In this document: positions 22,532 to 33,779 of the stretch, piece by piece
Layout: each line of letters opens with the position of its first letter
Position numbering within the stretch: the stretch's first letter is position 1
From: Turritopsis dohrnii
Lineage: Eukaryota > Cnidaria > Hydrozoa > Anthoathecata > Oceaniidae
NCBI GenBank assembly: GCA_027922465.2
Contig: BQMF02000051.1
Coordinates: forward strand, 744,001 to 808,000
Reading direction: 5' to 3'
DNA: 64,000 bases
The notes under the pieces: model-generated
Seen by the model: only the letters and a program-made list of their open reading frames with translations
The model's database searches: none
What the model was told of the DNA's origin: nothing
Made by a program: the position numbers and the translations under genes

Positions 22532-23396
22532 TGATTAAAACCATGAGTTTCATTTCTTTATGATTTTTATTATTGCCTAAAGGAATAATATTTCAATTGT
22601 AATACCGAAAATAAAAAAAAAAACAAAAAGAAACAAAAAACAAAAAGGAAATTCAAGTGCGCATTTATCCTAAAAACAATACAAATTTACCCAGGAGATA
22701 AAAAGTAATAAATAAAAACATAATGCCAAACTTATACACCCAGGCATAGTACGTAAACAACAATCATATACCATAACACAAAATAATGCATAAATTTGAT
22801 AAAATGTAGACTGAAAAAAAATCCATTCAATAATCCTTCTTTTTTGTAGGGCATAATTCATAATTTAACCATGTGCTTCATTTCTTTAATGGTTATATAC
22901 ACTTTTTCTTTTCTGACCTAATAAAAGAAAATATTTCAGTTGAAGAACAGCTAAAATAACCACATTCATTGCAACCATATTGAAGCAAACAAAAACAAAA
23001 TACATAAAGTTGGCTGGAAGACAGCCAGATAGACAAAGTACCAAGCATCTTAAATTGTATAGAAAATCTAATAAAAGGCAGACATGGTTAGGTGAAATGA
23101 GACAGCATCAGACGTTCCCCCATTTCCACAGCCATGAGAACCATTTTTAATTGATTTGTAAATAAATAAATTACAGCGCGCGTTACCAAAACAAATTTCG
23201 TTCGTTCCGCGTTTCTTTTCATCCAGTTTTCATCCAGCGAAGATACATACTAAATGATAGAATAACTCATAACTCATAATTCAAAACTCAATAAATTAAT
23301 CTTTCAAAACTAAATTAAAATGAAAACCATTCGTTACTGTGTAAAGGAACATCTTTTTTTCTGCATTTCTTCACTGCACTTTCTTCTGTATAGTAT

Positions 23397-24143
23397 GGAA
23401 GCCGAGAAGGGTCAATCGGAAAAAATATTTGCAACCGCAAAATGCTCTAAATCGTTAAATATTTTTGCAATCTTAATTTTAAATCCCGTTCAGTCTTTGA
23501 AATCTAGAAATATATTTAGAATCAGCAAATTGTAATCGCGGAATATATTTGCAATCCAAATTTGCAATCGTGAAATATATTTGAGATCGCAATTTTAAAT
23601 CGTGTTATAAATTTTGAATCGTAATTTGTAATCCGAATTTGCAATCGTGAAATATATTTTTAGCGACTTTGTTATTGTTTTTGCGCATGCGCCATAAAAT
23701 GACTATGATCATTTCAAAATGTTTTGCCTCTGAACTTCATATCATTTCAAGAATGTTTTGCTCTGGGTGTGGTAGCGCATACAGTGAAAAACAAAGGTTT
23801 TGTGGAAATTGTGGTGCAAGATTAAACAGCTTGATTCAACTTGATTCTCTTGATAGATCGCCATTTTGGCATAAGTCCGAAAGTACCCGAAATAAGTACC
23901 CGAAATAAGTACCCGAAAGTACCCGAAATAAATAAAATCCGAAACCAAATTGCGATTGCAAATTGCGATTCTAAATTGCGATTACAAATTTATTTTTCGA
24001 TTACAAATTGCGATTACAAATAATTTTTTGGATTAAAAATTGCGATTACAAATTACGATTACAAAATCCGATTATGCAAATTCAGATTACTAAAATATTT
24101 TGCGGTTACAAATATTTTTTCCGATTGACCCTTCTCGGCTTCC
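23397..24143. mobile_element. 747-bp TIR element carrying a zinc-ribbon frame
   Basis: Inverted ends: GGAAGCCGAGAAGGGTCAAT at the left, and its complement ATTGACCCTTCTCGGCTTCC at the right, continuing for about 45 bp. ATAGTAT is repeated on both sides (23390-23396, 24144-24150), a 7-bp duplication, or 8 bp with the palindromic edge. The arms are arrays of GCAATCGTGAAATATATTT-like units; the centre holds a small coding frame. Confidence 0.8.
23753..23908 (+). CDS. 51-aa zinc-ribbon protein
   Basis: From ATG 23753 the protein begins MFCSGCGSAYSEKQRFCGNC: two CxxC pairs 14 residues apart, the pattern of a double zinc ribbon (MFCxxCG...FCxxCG). The rest (LNSLIQLDSLDRSPFWHKSE) is unremarkable, and the tail runs into a short AAGTACCCGAAAT tandem repeat before TAA 23906-23908. 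It is a single exon inside a non-autonomous element, so it is probably a captured exon rather than a working gene. Confidence 0.55.
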   Translation: MFCSGCGSAYSEKQRFCGNCGARLNSLIQLDSLDRSPFWHKSESTRNKYPK

Positions 24144-24712
24144 ATAGTATAGCCATAACTAAAACGTAAACAAACATTTAAATACATACACATTTGTTAC
24201 CTGTTATTTTATTAATCTAAAACAAAGTAAATAAAACGTTGAAACAGGTGCTGGATGTATACTCGTTATTTGTTATTCGTTTTCCACATAAAAACCATTT
24301 CAGTATGATTTTATATAATACATACATAATAAACATAATACATTTACTTACGTTCTTTTATTAATCTAAAAAAGAAAAACAAAAAAAGAAAAGCAAAAAA
24401 TTAAGCAATAAACGTTTTATAATAATACCTTCGTACAGACCTGTTCGTTCGTCAAACGATTAATGAAAATGGATTTCTTATCAACGAACATTGTCGCTAT
24501 GGTTTGTTCGATTTCGGCAACCAATGAAAACGGCGAAAAGACGATCACGTGTCAAAACAAATGATCGTTGGATTGCAGTGGAAGAGTTTCTTCACTGGTC
24601 GGACTGCCGCTATATGACCACGATTATGAAGATTTTGACCATTAAAAAAACAAAAACAAAACACTCTCTAAAATAAAAGTGGTATGCACGATTGCGAATT
24701 AGTATAAGTAGA

Positions 24713-25278
24713 TATTGTATGAAAAATTGGTAAGAGAAAATAGCAACCTAAATCCGAGGGCAGCGCGATCACACCCAATGCACCCCGCCAGTTACGGCAC
24801 TGTATTCACCACATTTACAGTATGTTGAGGAGTTCGTATTCTGATGAAATAATGTGTGTGGGAATGTAATGCATAATATTTGTTAGTAGAGATTTTAATG
24901 GAGGCTTTGATAATTATTTTCTTATAATGTCTAATCCCAAACTATATTGCTAATTATTATATATACACTGTAGTAGTAAAATTAGGTTAGAGCGATTCTC
25001 TTTTGATCTTTTGTAAACCTGTATACAAATTTGATTGTATAATGTTGTAAGACGTTATCGAGTTACAAGGAACTGTTTTATTGGATTATATTGTTTCCCG
25101 TAATTTTATGTATAATAGGGTAAGGGATTATATATAATTATTTAGCGAAATGATGCATTTTTCTTATGGTTTAATAAAATCCCACTGATTTGCTGCGGCT
25201 ACATTTTTTGTTTTTTATATTGATACATAATATTCTGTTCCTATAATAATATTTTTTTTTTTGTATAGCTACGAGTGT
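24713..25278. other. No gene seen
   Basis: AT-rich host-like flank on the 5' side of the Helitron array. Confidence 0.4.
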
Positions 25279-25437
25279 GTTTATCTAACAATTTCAGACC
25301 ACCAAACTTTTCGGTAAAAACACTCATAAAAGCGTTTGAAAAAGCGAGGCAAGAGTTGTTCATAAACTCGGCTATCCAAACAAATCTTACAAGGTTTACA
25401 CCAAAATAGTTTAGTGGTCTGAAATTGTTAGATAAAC
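25279..25437. mobile_element. 159-bp MITE
   Basis: GTTTATCTAACAATTTCAGA at the left and TCTGAAATTGTTAGATAAAC at the right are perfect inverted repeats, extended by CCAC/GTGG. TGT on both sides may be a 3-bp duplication. Non-coding. Confidence 0.8.
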
Positions 25438-25632
25438 TGTATGCTACTGATAAGATTTATTAGACTTATTGTTTCTCACTTATTGACTATAGGAATCGGC
25501 CTAAACTCTTTTAAAGCTCATGCATATGCTATTATGTTTATAAACACGTATTCTCATGTCTGGCATTATTTTATCTGAATGAAAAACATTTGATAATAAA
25601 AGACATCTGTAATAAAAGAATAAATAACACAA

Positions 25633-26496
25633 TCTATATATTAATAGCCGATTCTCCGTCTGTCTGTCTGTTTGTTTGTTCGTTTGTTTGTAAGTCACGC
25701 AAAATGGTAGATTGAGTTGTGAGCGAAATTATTTTTTTTGTGTGTGCGACGTGAGTTCGAAGCAAATACATTGCAACCCTCAATCGAACGTGACTTTTTT
25801 TGGCTGATGAACTAATAGGAATAACGTTTTGTTTTTATTATTATTGTTACTTTTATATACCACGTTGACTTGGCTTTGAAAACAATACATCAACTAAATA
25901 CAAAGAAACTAACTGAGTAAACGTTTTGGACATAAAGCAGCAGTGGCAGAACGTGGGAGCATGTGCGGTTTACCAGTGTATCCTAATGTATCCTTGCCTG
26001 ACTGTCTGAGACGGGTGAACTTTTTTTCGAGCAATCAAAATGTTTAAACCGATAGGTAAAAAAATACAAAAATACAAAATATTTTTTTTGCTTTTGTCAT
26101 AATAGTTGTCTTAATTTGTTTTAATCGATTTCTTTTAATCTATTTTAGTCAGATCGAACGTTTTTTTTTATTCACTTTATTCATTTAGCACGTGCCTTTT
26201 TTCTCTCCTCCCGTGTGATCTTTTTAAGAAGAGAATCCATTTCCCCCTTACGTTTGATAGCACCCATGTTAGAGCGCGTAACTTTTTTTAAACAAAAGTT
26301 AATAAAAAGTTGAAGTTTTCTCTCTATACGTTTTGAGTGTATTGTTACACTGATAAAAGATTGGTTTTACCAGAGGTTGTGACTTCGAATCTGCTTCTGG
26401 TTGTACGAGCCGTTTATAAGGAAATTTGACGTTTATTGATACAGTGATACAGAGCAGGTGGACATGGGCGGCGAGCGACGCCGCCTTGGCGGCTAG
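25633..26496 (+). mobile_element. Helitron-like element H3 (plus strand), 864 bp
   Basis: 5' end A|TCTATATATTAATAGCCGAT followed by a CTGT/TTGT run. 3' end hairpin GCCGCCTTGGCGGC plus TAG, then T. This is a short non-autonomous Helitron; its 3' end and the preceding GACATGGGCGGCGAGCGACG block match the end of H2 in inverse orientation 5.4 kb away. Confidence 0.75.
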
Positions 26497-27805
26497 TTTT
26501 AATTAATAGCCTTTCGACTTACGCCATCTTCAGTAAAAACATAAGGCATCTTATATTATACGAAGGTTGTGTGTTTATTAATGAACCCAGCAGAATAAAA
26601 TTAAGGACTGAAGGAACAAAATTATGAGGATCTTCTTGCGAAAACTGTAAAGCGAAGACGTGAAGAAACAAGCACAGATTCAAAATAAGTTAAATGCAGC
26701 TACCTATTGAACTAACAACGAGAAAGAAACTCTAAAAGAAAATGAACGCATGCGAACATCAGCAATTCATGCAAATTGTTTTGGAATAGTAAAAGGAAAT
26801 CGTCGATAGAGATGGTCGTGCGGTTGAAGATACATTTCTCTTATTTGTTGCATCTGTAACCCTCCTATAATATGAAGTAAGGATGAAACGAAAGTTACCC
26901 GTCTTATTTACTAATGATTATTTAGAAACGGGCAGTTGTTCCAATCGGAGCAGTTGTTCTTGATGTCTTCATCATCGTGAACTTTATTTCTCGTCAGTGA
27001 AGGTGCTTTCCTGTCTCCCAAATGTTCTTCATGAGACATAGATTGGGTAGCTACTACACCACTTGCTAACTGTATCAGCTCATTTTTCTCTCTTATTTAA
27101 AAGGGTCAACCATTGTGTCTATTAGTATTGATGATCGACAAAACTTCTTGCTCATCCATATTGATACGCATCCAAATCTTTTCTACCACTGTGAGGGAGG
27201 TCTTTATTATTATCACGAACTGACACTAATGAAGTACACGGCTCGTGGTCTAATGGTGAAAATAATCAGAGGCAGATACAGACATAGTCAAACTTTGTCT
27301 CGACTTTTGTTTTCGGTCTCAATTATTGTTTAGTAGTTCCACGTTTTTCTTTTCCTCTCTTAATAATTTAACTCTTCTCCAGGTCCTAAATCCGCCTCTG
27401 ATGTTTTCACAATTTTGGACAACATCAAAAGTGGTATTTAGCTATTTTCATCATTATATAGTGATATTGTCATGTTCCTCGTCTACATCATGTTTGGACT
27501 TATCCAAACAACTCCAAACATCGTGTTTTCAATATTTCCGCTTTTCAACATGATGTTTTCCCAAAAACACAAACCGCCCTCTGTTAGAGCATGTATTTTA
27601 AATTTGAGGGGGCCGCACTCACCCTGATAAAATAGTTGTAATGAATTAGGGACAAAACTTTTATTACGGACGGAGGGACGAACAAAATGTTGATGAAAGA
27701 TCAGCTGTTCTCGCACTGACCAATAATCTTAACTAGATGTAATTATCTTTAAGTATTGACGAGCTCAATACCCTGTAAAACATTGTTGACAAGTGTAAAG
27801 CATTG
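26497..27805. other. No gene seen
   Basis: AT-rich; short chance frames only. Confidence 0.4.
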
Positions 27806-27934
27806 TTGTTTTACACCCGTCAACAATGTTTTACACCCATCAACAATGTTTTACACCCATCAACAATGTTTTACACCCGTCAACAATGTTTTACACCCGT
27901 CAATAACCTTTTACACCCATCACCAACGTTTTAC
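27806..27934. repeat. 20-bp tandem repeat, about six units
   Basis: Unit TTTTACACCCRTCAACAATG, repeated with few changes; the last two units are diverged (CCTTTTACACCCATCACCAACG). It lies directly upstream of the P-element-like relic and could be part of its end region. Confidence 0.85.
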
Positions 27935-28059
27935 TATGTGACTCGTATGACGTAACGTCTGTATTGAGTTCGCAGTACGTTGGATTCTATTGTTTAGTTA
28001 TTCCAGAAGTTTCACCTTTTTATTTTTACGAGTCTGTACATGTGAGCATAGTCACAAGA

Positions 28060-29125
28060 AAAAAGATAGTCCGGAAATTCGAACCGATTCTGGCCGTCAG
28101 TATCTTTATCATGAATTTCGTTTCAAATTCGTTTCCAACCTACACTGGCACTGGTTTTCTCAATTTACCAAACAGGCGGCAGTTGAGGGATTACAAGAAT
28201 TACAACAGACCAGAAGGAGGATTTTACCAACATATCATTACAGCAAAAAATCAGAAACCTTTCTGATGCTGAAAAATACATGGTCAAGTCAACTCTTCCC
28301 ATTGTTTTGGAAAGCAGTAGGTATTTGTGAGCTGCAATGCAGTGTTAAAGTTGCTGCTGTTACATGTGATGGGGCTTCACCGAATAGAAAGTTTTTTCGA
28401 ATGCATTTAATATGAACAGTGTAGATGATGGCAATCCTGACGTGCCATACCATACATTAAATTTACTCGCACATGAGAAACGATTACTATATATACTATA
28501 TACTATATATATTCATCTCTGACCCTCCACATCTCCTTAAAACAGCTCGTTACTGCCTAGCAAAATACAAGATCCGGTAAACAGACACGTGTGATGTGGA
28601 ATGATGGAGCATGCCTACTTTCGAATCATATAGCTGAAATATTTTATGAAGATCAAGCATGGGGACTGGCATTATTACTAAGTTAACACATGAACATATT
28701 TAACACCTTACTCAGTCATGAATGTACGTTTAGCTACACAAGTATTGAGCTCTAGTGTCAGCAAAGTGTTAACAGAATATGGTCCTCCTGATGCAGCTGC
28801 TACATCAAAATTTTGTCCTATGTTGGATAATTCTTTCGATATTGTCAATGTGAAAAATCCAAGTTCAATTTCTGTTAAATCATGCTACTGCTATGTACTG
28901 ACAGAGCGTTTTTGTCAAGATCCCCTCGAAAATTATTTTGGGAGACAGCGAGCCATGGGATCACGTAAAGATAATTCTTTATTGAGAGATATTGGTTATC
29001 ATGGTAACACCATCAGAAAGCAAAAGGTGTTCAGACCATTCGCAACTGGAAGTTCGGAGGACCATGGTCAAGTAGAATTTGGTGATGTTCCATTACCATG
29101 TCGAAAGAAGGTTAAGAAAGACTAA
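28060..29125 (+). pseudogene. P-element/THAP9-like transposase, decayed
   Basis: Pieces of the P-type transposase appear in order across frames: LPNRRQLRDYKNYNRPEGGF (28165-28230), then AAVTCDGASPNRKFFRMH (28352-28405; catalytic-core DGAS-N block), FISDPPHLLKTARYCLAKY (about 28510-28570), then 28718-29125 with VLSSSVSKVLTEYG and LTERFCQDPLENYFGRQRA, the conserved C-terminal motif. Several frameshifts and stops separate them. No THAP domain was found upstream and no TIR was resolved. Inactive. Confidence 0.8.
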
Positions 29126-29569
29126 AGATCATGTGGAATTCCGATCATTATGAAGACACTAACAAAATGGCTTTTTTAAAGCCACACATTAATAAAAATC
29201 ATTGCAATGGCTTGACGTTTTTACTGCCTCAATTCCCATCCTTAAAATTTTCCTCTACCTCCATGAATTTCACAAAAAACATCATAAACAAGAAATTAAA
29301 TGTACCTTTCCTGATGACTATTTCTTTGTAATGGTCACCCCAAAGTTTGAATTTGTTGTTTGGATGATTTTTTACATAACATAAACAATCTAATAAGAAA
29401 CATATGATTTACCTTGAGTATAGTATTAATTGCAGTATAAATATTTTTGAAAAGACTTGCTTTTGTAAAAGTGGATTTTTTTTTACAAAAACAAATGCTC
29501 AATTTCAATACACAAAATTGTATCTATTACGTATTAGGAAAAACAGAAAATTGTCAAGAGAATGTTTCT
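29126..29569. other. No gene seen
   Basis: AT-rich spacer after the P-like relic. Confidence 0.3.
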
Positions 29570-30031
29570 TCAAATAATTGCAGTTATGAAAATAGCTGTT
29601 TTGTAGATTAATATCCTCAAATGTCCATCATCTAATGAATTGATCTTGGCGAAGATTTTCGATTTCCCACTTTGAAGTTTATTAAGTTGGTACTTGTTCT
29701 TTGAATATGAATACAACCTCACTCTGATATAAAGGGTAAAAAAATCTTCAATTAAATTAAAAGCAACTTCTTTCTTGATTTTTTCTGCAACTTTATGTTG
29801 GAATTTAGACAAATTGATTAAGACCCTTGAATATTTGACCAAAGATGCTACGATATCTTTGCAATAAATTTTTGTGGGGCACTTGTCTGTGGCTTTTAAA
29901 AAGTATGACTCTGCAGTAGCAAACATTAACAAGATGCCCTTACGGGCAGAAGGATTTCTGCAAAATCTGTTGCAAGCATGAAAAATGAAAACTGTTATGC
30001 CATTTATGAAATTCGATAGAAAATGTAGCAA
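29570..30031 (-). CDS. Unrecognised frame, perhaps a transposon protein tail
   Basis: Up to 153 residues. The C-terminal half (EKIKKEVAFNLIEDFFTLYI, then RVRLYSYSKNKYQLNKLQSG) is charged and helical-looking and resembles the short conserved tail I associate with cnidarian transposon proteins, but I cannot name the family. No cysteine module or catalytic motif. Treat as hypothetical; it may equally be a chance frame. Confidence 0.25.
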   Translation of the reverse strand: MLHFLSNFINGITVFIFHACNRFCRNPSARKGILLMFATAESYFLKATDKCPTKIYCKDIVASLVKYSRVLINLSKFQHKVAEKIKKEVAFNLIEDFFTLYIRVRLYSYSKNKYQLNKLQSGKSKIFAKINSLDDGHLRILIYKTAIFITAII

Positions 30032-30033
30032 GA

Positions 30034-30103
30034 TCTAAGTGGGATCGAACCACCGACCTTTCGGTTAACTTCCGAGTGCACTAGCCAACTGCGCCACGGA
30101 ACT
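30034..30103 (-). pseudogene. tRNA-Asn(GUU)-like fragment
   Basis: The minus strand gives a D-arm-like GTGGCGCAGTTGGCTAGTGC, an anticodon arm CGGAAGTTAACCG with GTT in the anticodon place, and a T-arm GGTGGTTCGATCCCACT. The acceptor strands (AGTTCCG against TAGATCT) do not pair, so it is a tRNA-derived pseudogene or SINE head. A second copy lies 220 bp away. Confidence 0.75.
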
Positions 30104-30257
30104 ACATTTGTGTTTGGTAATGTAAAAACATTACGTTTAGACAGTAAGAAAAAAACGGAGGAGAAAAACCAAAGCCGGATGTAATATATTTCTTGATTTC
30201 GCAGAAATCCAAGATCGAAATATTTTATGACTTTAAAATTCGAAAAGTACTTAGGTA

Positions 30258-30330
30258 GATCTAGGCGGGGTTGAACTACCGACCCTTTGGTTAGCAGTTG
30301 ACTGTGCTAACCAACAGTGCCACGGAAAGT
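30258..30330 (-). pseudogene. Second tRNA-Asn-like fragment
   Basis: Same orientation and layout as 30034-30103 (TTCCGTGGCACTGTTGGTTA at its start, GGTCGGTAGTTCAACCCCGC in the T-arm) with the same TAGATCT after the T-arm. The anticodon position has drifted to GCT, and the anticodon stem is broken. The shared 3' extension shows that both derive from one tRNA-derived repeat. Confidence 0.7.
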
Positions 30331-32045
30331 ATAGATATAAACATATATAGCTCTTTTGACTCTTCTGTGTACAAAACGTTGAGAACTTCTTTTTAGTTAG
30401 AAAAGGATGATCACAGTCCAAGATAATTATTCGTTTCTCCTATAAATTTTATTTTTTACCTTATGCAATGCAATTGATACTACTGTTGACGTCAACCTTC
30501 ACAATTTTCAGAACCTTGATTTTTCCAATTAAGTAAAAGTTTTTTATGAAAATGTGAATGAATGTTTACTTTGATGTGGTCCATCGTGGCGTGGGAAAGT
30601 CCTTCCATATTGCTTTTGTTGGCTTCGTTCCGTTCCACCGTTTTTTGCTCACGTGGAGATTGATCAGAGAATTAACGCAAAGTTGACGCAGGTTGACAGA
30701 GAGGGGGGGGGGGGGGGGGGGGGGGGGCTCAAAAAGTTTGAAAAATTGGCTGATGTCATTTGTGAACAATCCCTTTCTGCAAAATCAGTTGGAAACTGAA
30801 AATATAAAAAATGAAATACTATTATTATAATGTATATAACTGTCAATATAACTGTCACTTACATTCTTCATCAAAGTTGAAATTCATGATCAGTTTAAAA
30901 AAAATCTGTAGGAAGTTTAAGAGAGGTTGAATGATTTTTTACAACATAACATTACATTTCTGATTACATTCATATGCACCCAAAGAGATTGCAAACTGTA
31001 ATTGACACTATGCGAAACTTCATTGCATATACGTATACACCACCGATAAACTTAATAACATCTGAATGACATAAAACATCCCTTCTTTTGGGAGTACAAA
31101 ATCAGCTTATGTTTATATTGATATTTTCAGATGTCACACAGTGACTACGTACGCAAATCATAAACTTTAAACATTTGATATGTACTATCAATCTCCTTAA
31201 TTACAAACGTAATTCCCAATATTGCAAACACAAAAATCAAACAAAGATTTTGATCATTTAAAAAATATATATATACCTATGCAAGCTCTAAACGTCTAAG
31301 TCACCACACACACATATTTATATAACCGAAAGGAAAATTTTGGGTTGTCACATGATTTGCTGTGTATTGAGTTTACAGGCAATTGGAAGATGTTTGAATT
31401 CGCTACTGTAATTAGGAAAGCCATTTGTAATAAAGGACATTGACAATATATATAACTTAAAAACAAATCAAACATTAAAACATTAAAAAATTATCATCAA
31501 ACATTAAAACATTACATTAAAGCATCAGTAGACCCACATTTTTTATGTTGGAGCTGAGGAGGACTCTAAGCTGAGCTTCAGTATCCAAAGCTTAAAAACA
31601 AACAACAAATGTATAACTTTCTCACTCTCCTGTTTACAAAATGTTGAAATCTTCTTTAGAAAAGAATGATCACAGTTCAAAAAAATTCGAAGTTTCTTCT
31701 ATAGATTTTGTTTTCATCTTAAAATATGTATATGCTCTTAAAAATCCATTTAATATTGTCCAAAGAAACTTGTAAATCTAAAAGGGTTTCTTCGCTGGGT
31801 GACATGCGTTGCACGACGTTTTGGTTTCATGTAAACGCACGCATGAATTTTCAAAAACCGCTAGGTTTGGACAGTAAGAAAAAACCGAAAAACCAAAGCC
31901 GGTTTTAATAGCTTTCTTGCTTTCGCAGAAATCTAAAAATGCATGAGTATTAACTTTGAAGTAACTACCACGATCTTTAACTTTTCCTTACTTTTGATTG
32001 CTAATATCAGTCTCATCATCGCTGGAGTTACAAGCAAGGAGATCA
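30331..32045. repeat. Dispersed repeats and G-run; no gene seen
   Basis: 31100-31600 is an inverted copy of 4857-5250. 31848-31935 is an inverted copy of the 1716-1800 repeat. 30703-30727 is a run of 25 G. The proline-rich minus-strand frames across this run are artefacts of it. Confidence 0.6.
30703..30727. repeat. Poly-G run, 25 bp
   Basis: Uninterrupted G homopolymer, rare in AT-rich DNA and able to form G-quadruplex; its length may be an assembly estimate. Confidence 0.9.
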
Positions 32046-32301
32046 TTAACAGTGTGTTTCTTTGAAAATCAAATGAGAGGGTACAGAGTTCCAACAACAT
32101 ATCCATCCAGGTATTAAATTATGGAAAATTTGCTTTTGTGAAAAACATATCTCTTCTTGATTGAAAGATACAACATCATTTTGAGATTTTGAATCTGTCA
32201 AATGTGCCAAAACATGATTTTCCAGTTCAAAACCAAGAAGCAGATAACTATGTCTATCCAGGTCATTGAGAAAGATTTCTGAATTTGCAGAGATTTTGTA
32301 A

Positions 32302-33005
32302 AACTCTGGATTACGGAAGCCCATAGGGGACATGGACAATTTTACTCCTGTTACTTTCGTAACTGAAGCCATCCAACTGCATTCTTTGTTGGACGACTTG
32401 TGTTTGTTGAAGTGAAGTCGTCCAACGCAATATTGAAACTGTTGGACGACTTGTGTTCAAAGTGTTCTACCTGCGGGATAATTAATAAATGTTCTGCAAA
32501 ATACTTTGTTAATTGAATGAGTGTAATGATGGCGAAACCAATGCTAGGATCGAATGCGGAGGCAAGAAAGTTGTTCATATGTTTTGTTTCTTTCCTCATA
32601 AATGTACAGCGACTAAAAAGTTAATAGTAAGAAGTGGCGATAGCTGTATACTACCATTGTTTATTGGTAGTAGGTAAACAATTGGTAACAATTGTTTACC
32701 ACTTACTCCGAAGAGCTGCCATTATAATAGTCATATAACGTGCAATAATGTCGATATTTCGCGGAATATCCATGAAATTGTCCCGCAGGAGAATTTGGCG
32801 TTCGCAGAAGTCGTCCAACAGTTTCAATATTGCGTTGGACGACTTCACTTCAACAAACACAAGTCTTCCAACAAAGAATGCAGTTAGATGGCTTCACTTA
32901 GAAACATAAGTGAAATGAAATTATTCGAAATGCTTTGGATAACTTCAGTTACGAAAGTAACAGGAGTAGAATTGTCCATGTCCCCTATGGGCTTCCGTAC
33001 TGGAT
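32302..33005. repeat. Large nested palindrome (inverted duplication)
   Basis: Two inverted pairs share one axis. 32302-32372 pairs with 32943-33005 (GGAAGCCCATAGGGGACATG block). 32369-32452 pairs with 32806-32893 (GTTGGACGACTT, CAACGCAATATTGAAACTGT). The right side has about 50 extra bases between the two blocks. The 353-bp centre has its own weak inverted ends (CCTGCGGGATAATT / AAATTGTCCCGCAGG). Probably a foldback element whose arms captured coding sequence. Confidence 0.75.
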
Positions 33006-33495
33006 AGAATTTCTCTGCATTACTATTAAATTCACAGACTACCCCCTTAATCAGGTTATGATATAGCAACATACCTTGAAGGGTGTCAAATGACAAAGAT
33101 TTGAAACCAACAATTAAATTTTGTGGGTAGCACTGACCCGCTAAATTCTGTGCTGACTTCTTCAACAACCAATTAAGAACAAGTGGATGAAATGTTTTTT
33201 TAACAACGGTATTGAAGTGGAAGTTTGTTTGTTCATTGTGTTTGCTGTTTACATGACGAGACAGCCCTCGTTGTGAAAGGCATATTTTTTCACGAACAGC
33301 GCACTTGTGCGGTTCTTCTTTGACATCAACAATATTAGTATTAATATCGGATGATATTTCATTATTTACTTCAAAATAATCTTCATTTATTGCTTCAAGA
33401 CCACTTCCGAACAGTTCATCCTCTTGAAACCTCGTCATAAATGTTTCGAATCTATGACCTCTCAGTCCAGCCACCCTTATTTTTGATGATTGCAT
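32884..33495 (-). pseudogene. Degenerate C2H2-like protein fragment
   Basis: 203-residue frame from ATG 33495. It has HKCAVREKICLSQRGLSRHV with NSKH after it: a C2H2-like finger in which one of the first cysteines appears replaced by Arg. It continues as SAQNLAGQCYPQNLIVGFKS with no family I can name. The C-terminal 35 residues lie inside the palindrome arm and part of that sequence recurs inverted at 32302-32372. Likely a piece of a transposon-borne zinc-finger protein. Confidence 0.4.
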
Positions 33496-33779
33496 GCAAT
33501 ACGGCCAGGATCCCAGACTAGCTCTTTTCTTATGACTATGATGTGAGAGATATCAGAAGAAGTTGTGTCATCAGAAAAGTAATCCCCTTTGAGATTGTGA
33601 ATGGTTCCGAAGATTTTATACGAAGCTGGTGATGAACAAAAAAAACGTAAATTTAAAAAGAGAGAGAAACTTGCTCTTGGTAGTTTCTGTTTATCGGAAT
33701 CAATCGAACGTATTCAACGCGAAAGAAGAGGTTCGTGGGATTTCAGTGAAAATACTAGCATTTCTGTTAGTGATAAGGT

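Larger units (their letters stand above)
21086..24712 (-). mobile_element. Helitron-like element H2 (minus strand)
   Basis: Minus-strand 5' end TCTACTTATACTAATTCGC, ending at 24712 with A outside (A|TC). The 3' end is a GC-rich hairpin (GCCGCCCTGGCGGC) followed by TAG, giving CTAG at 21086 that directly abuts the T starting H1. The 5' end matches H1, but the 3' end matches the plus-strand H3, so it combines ends of two subfamilies. It contains two younger elements (21470-22531, 23397-24143) and no Helitron protein. Confidence 0.75.

Noticed and set aside
30566..30858. Proline-rich minus-strand frames
   Set aside because: The proline runs are a translation of the 25-bp G tract.
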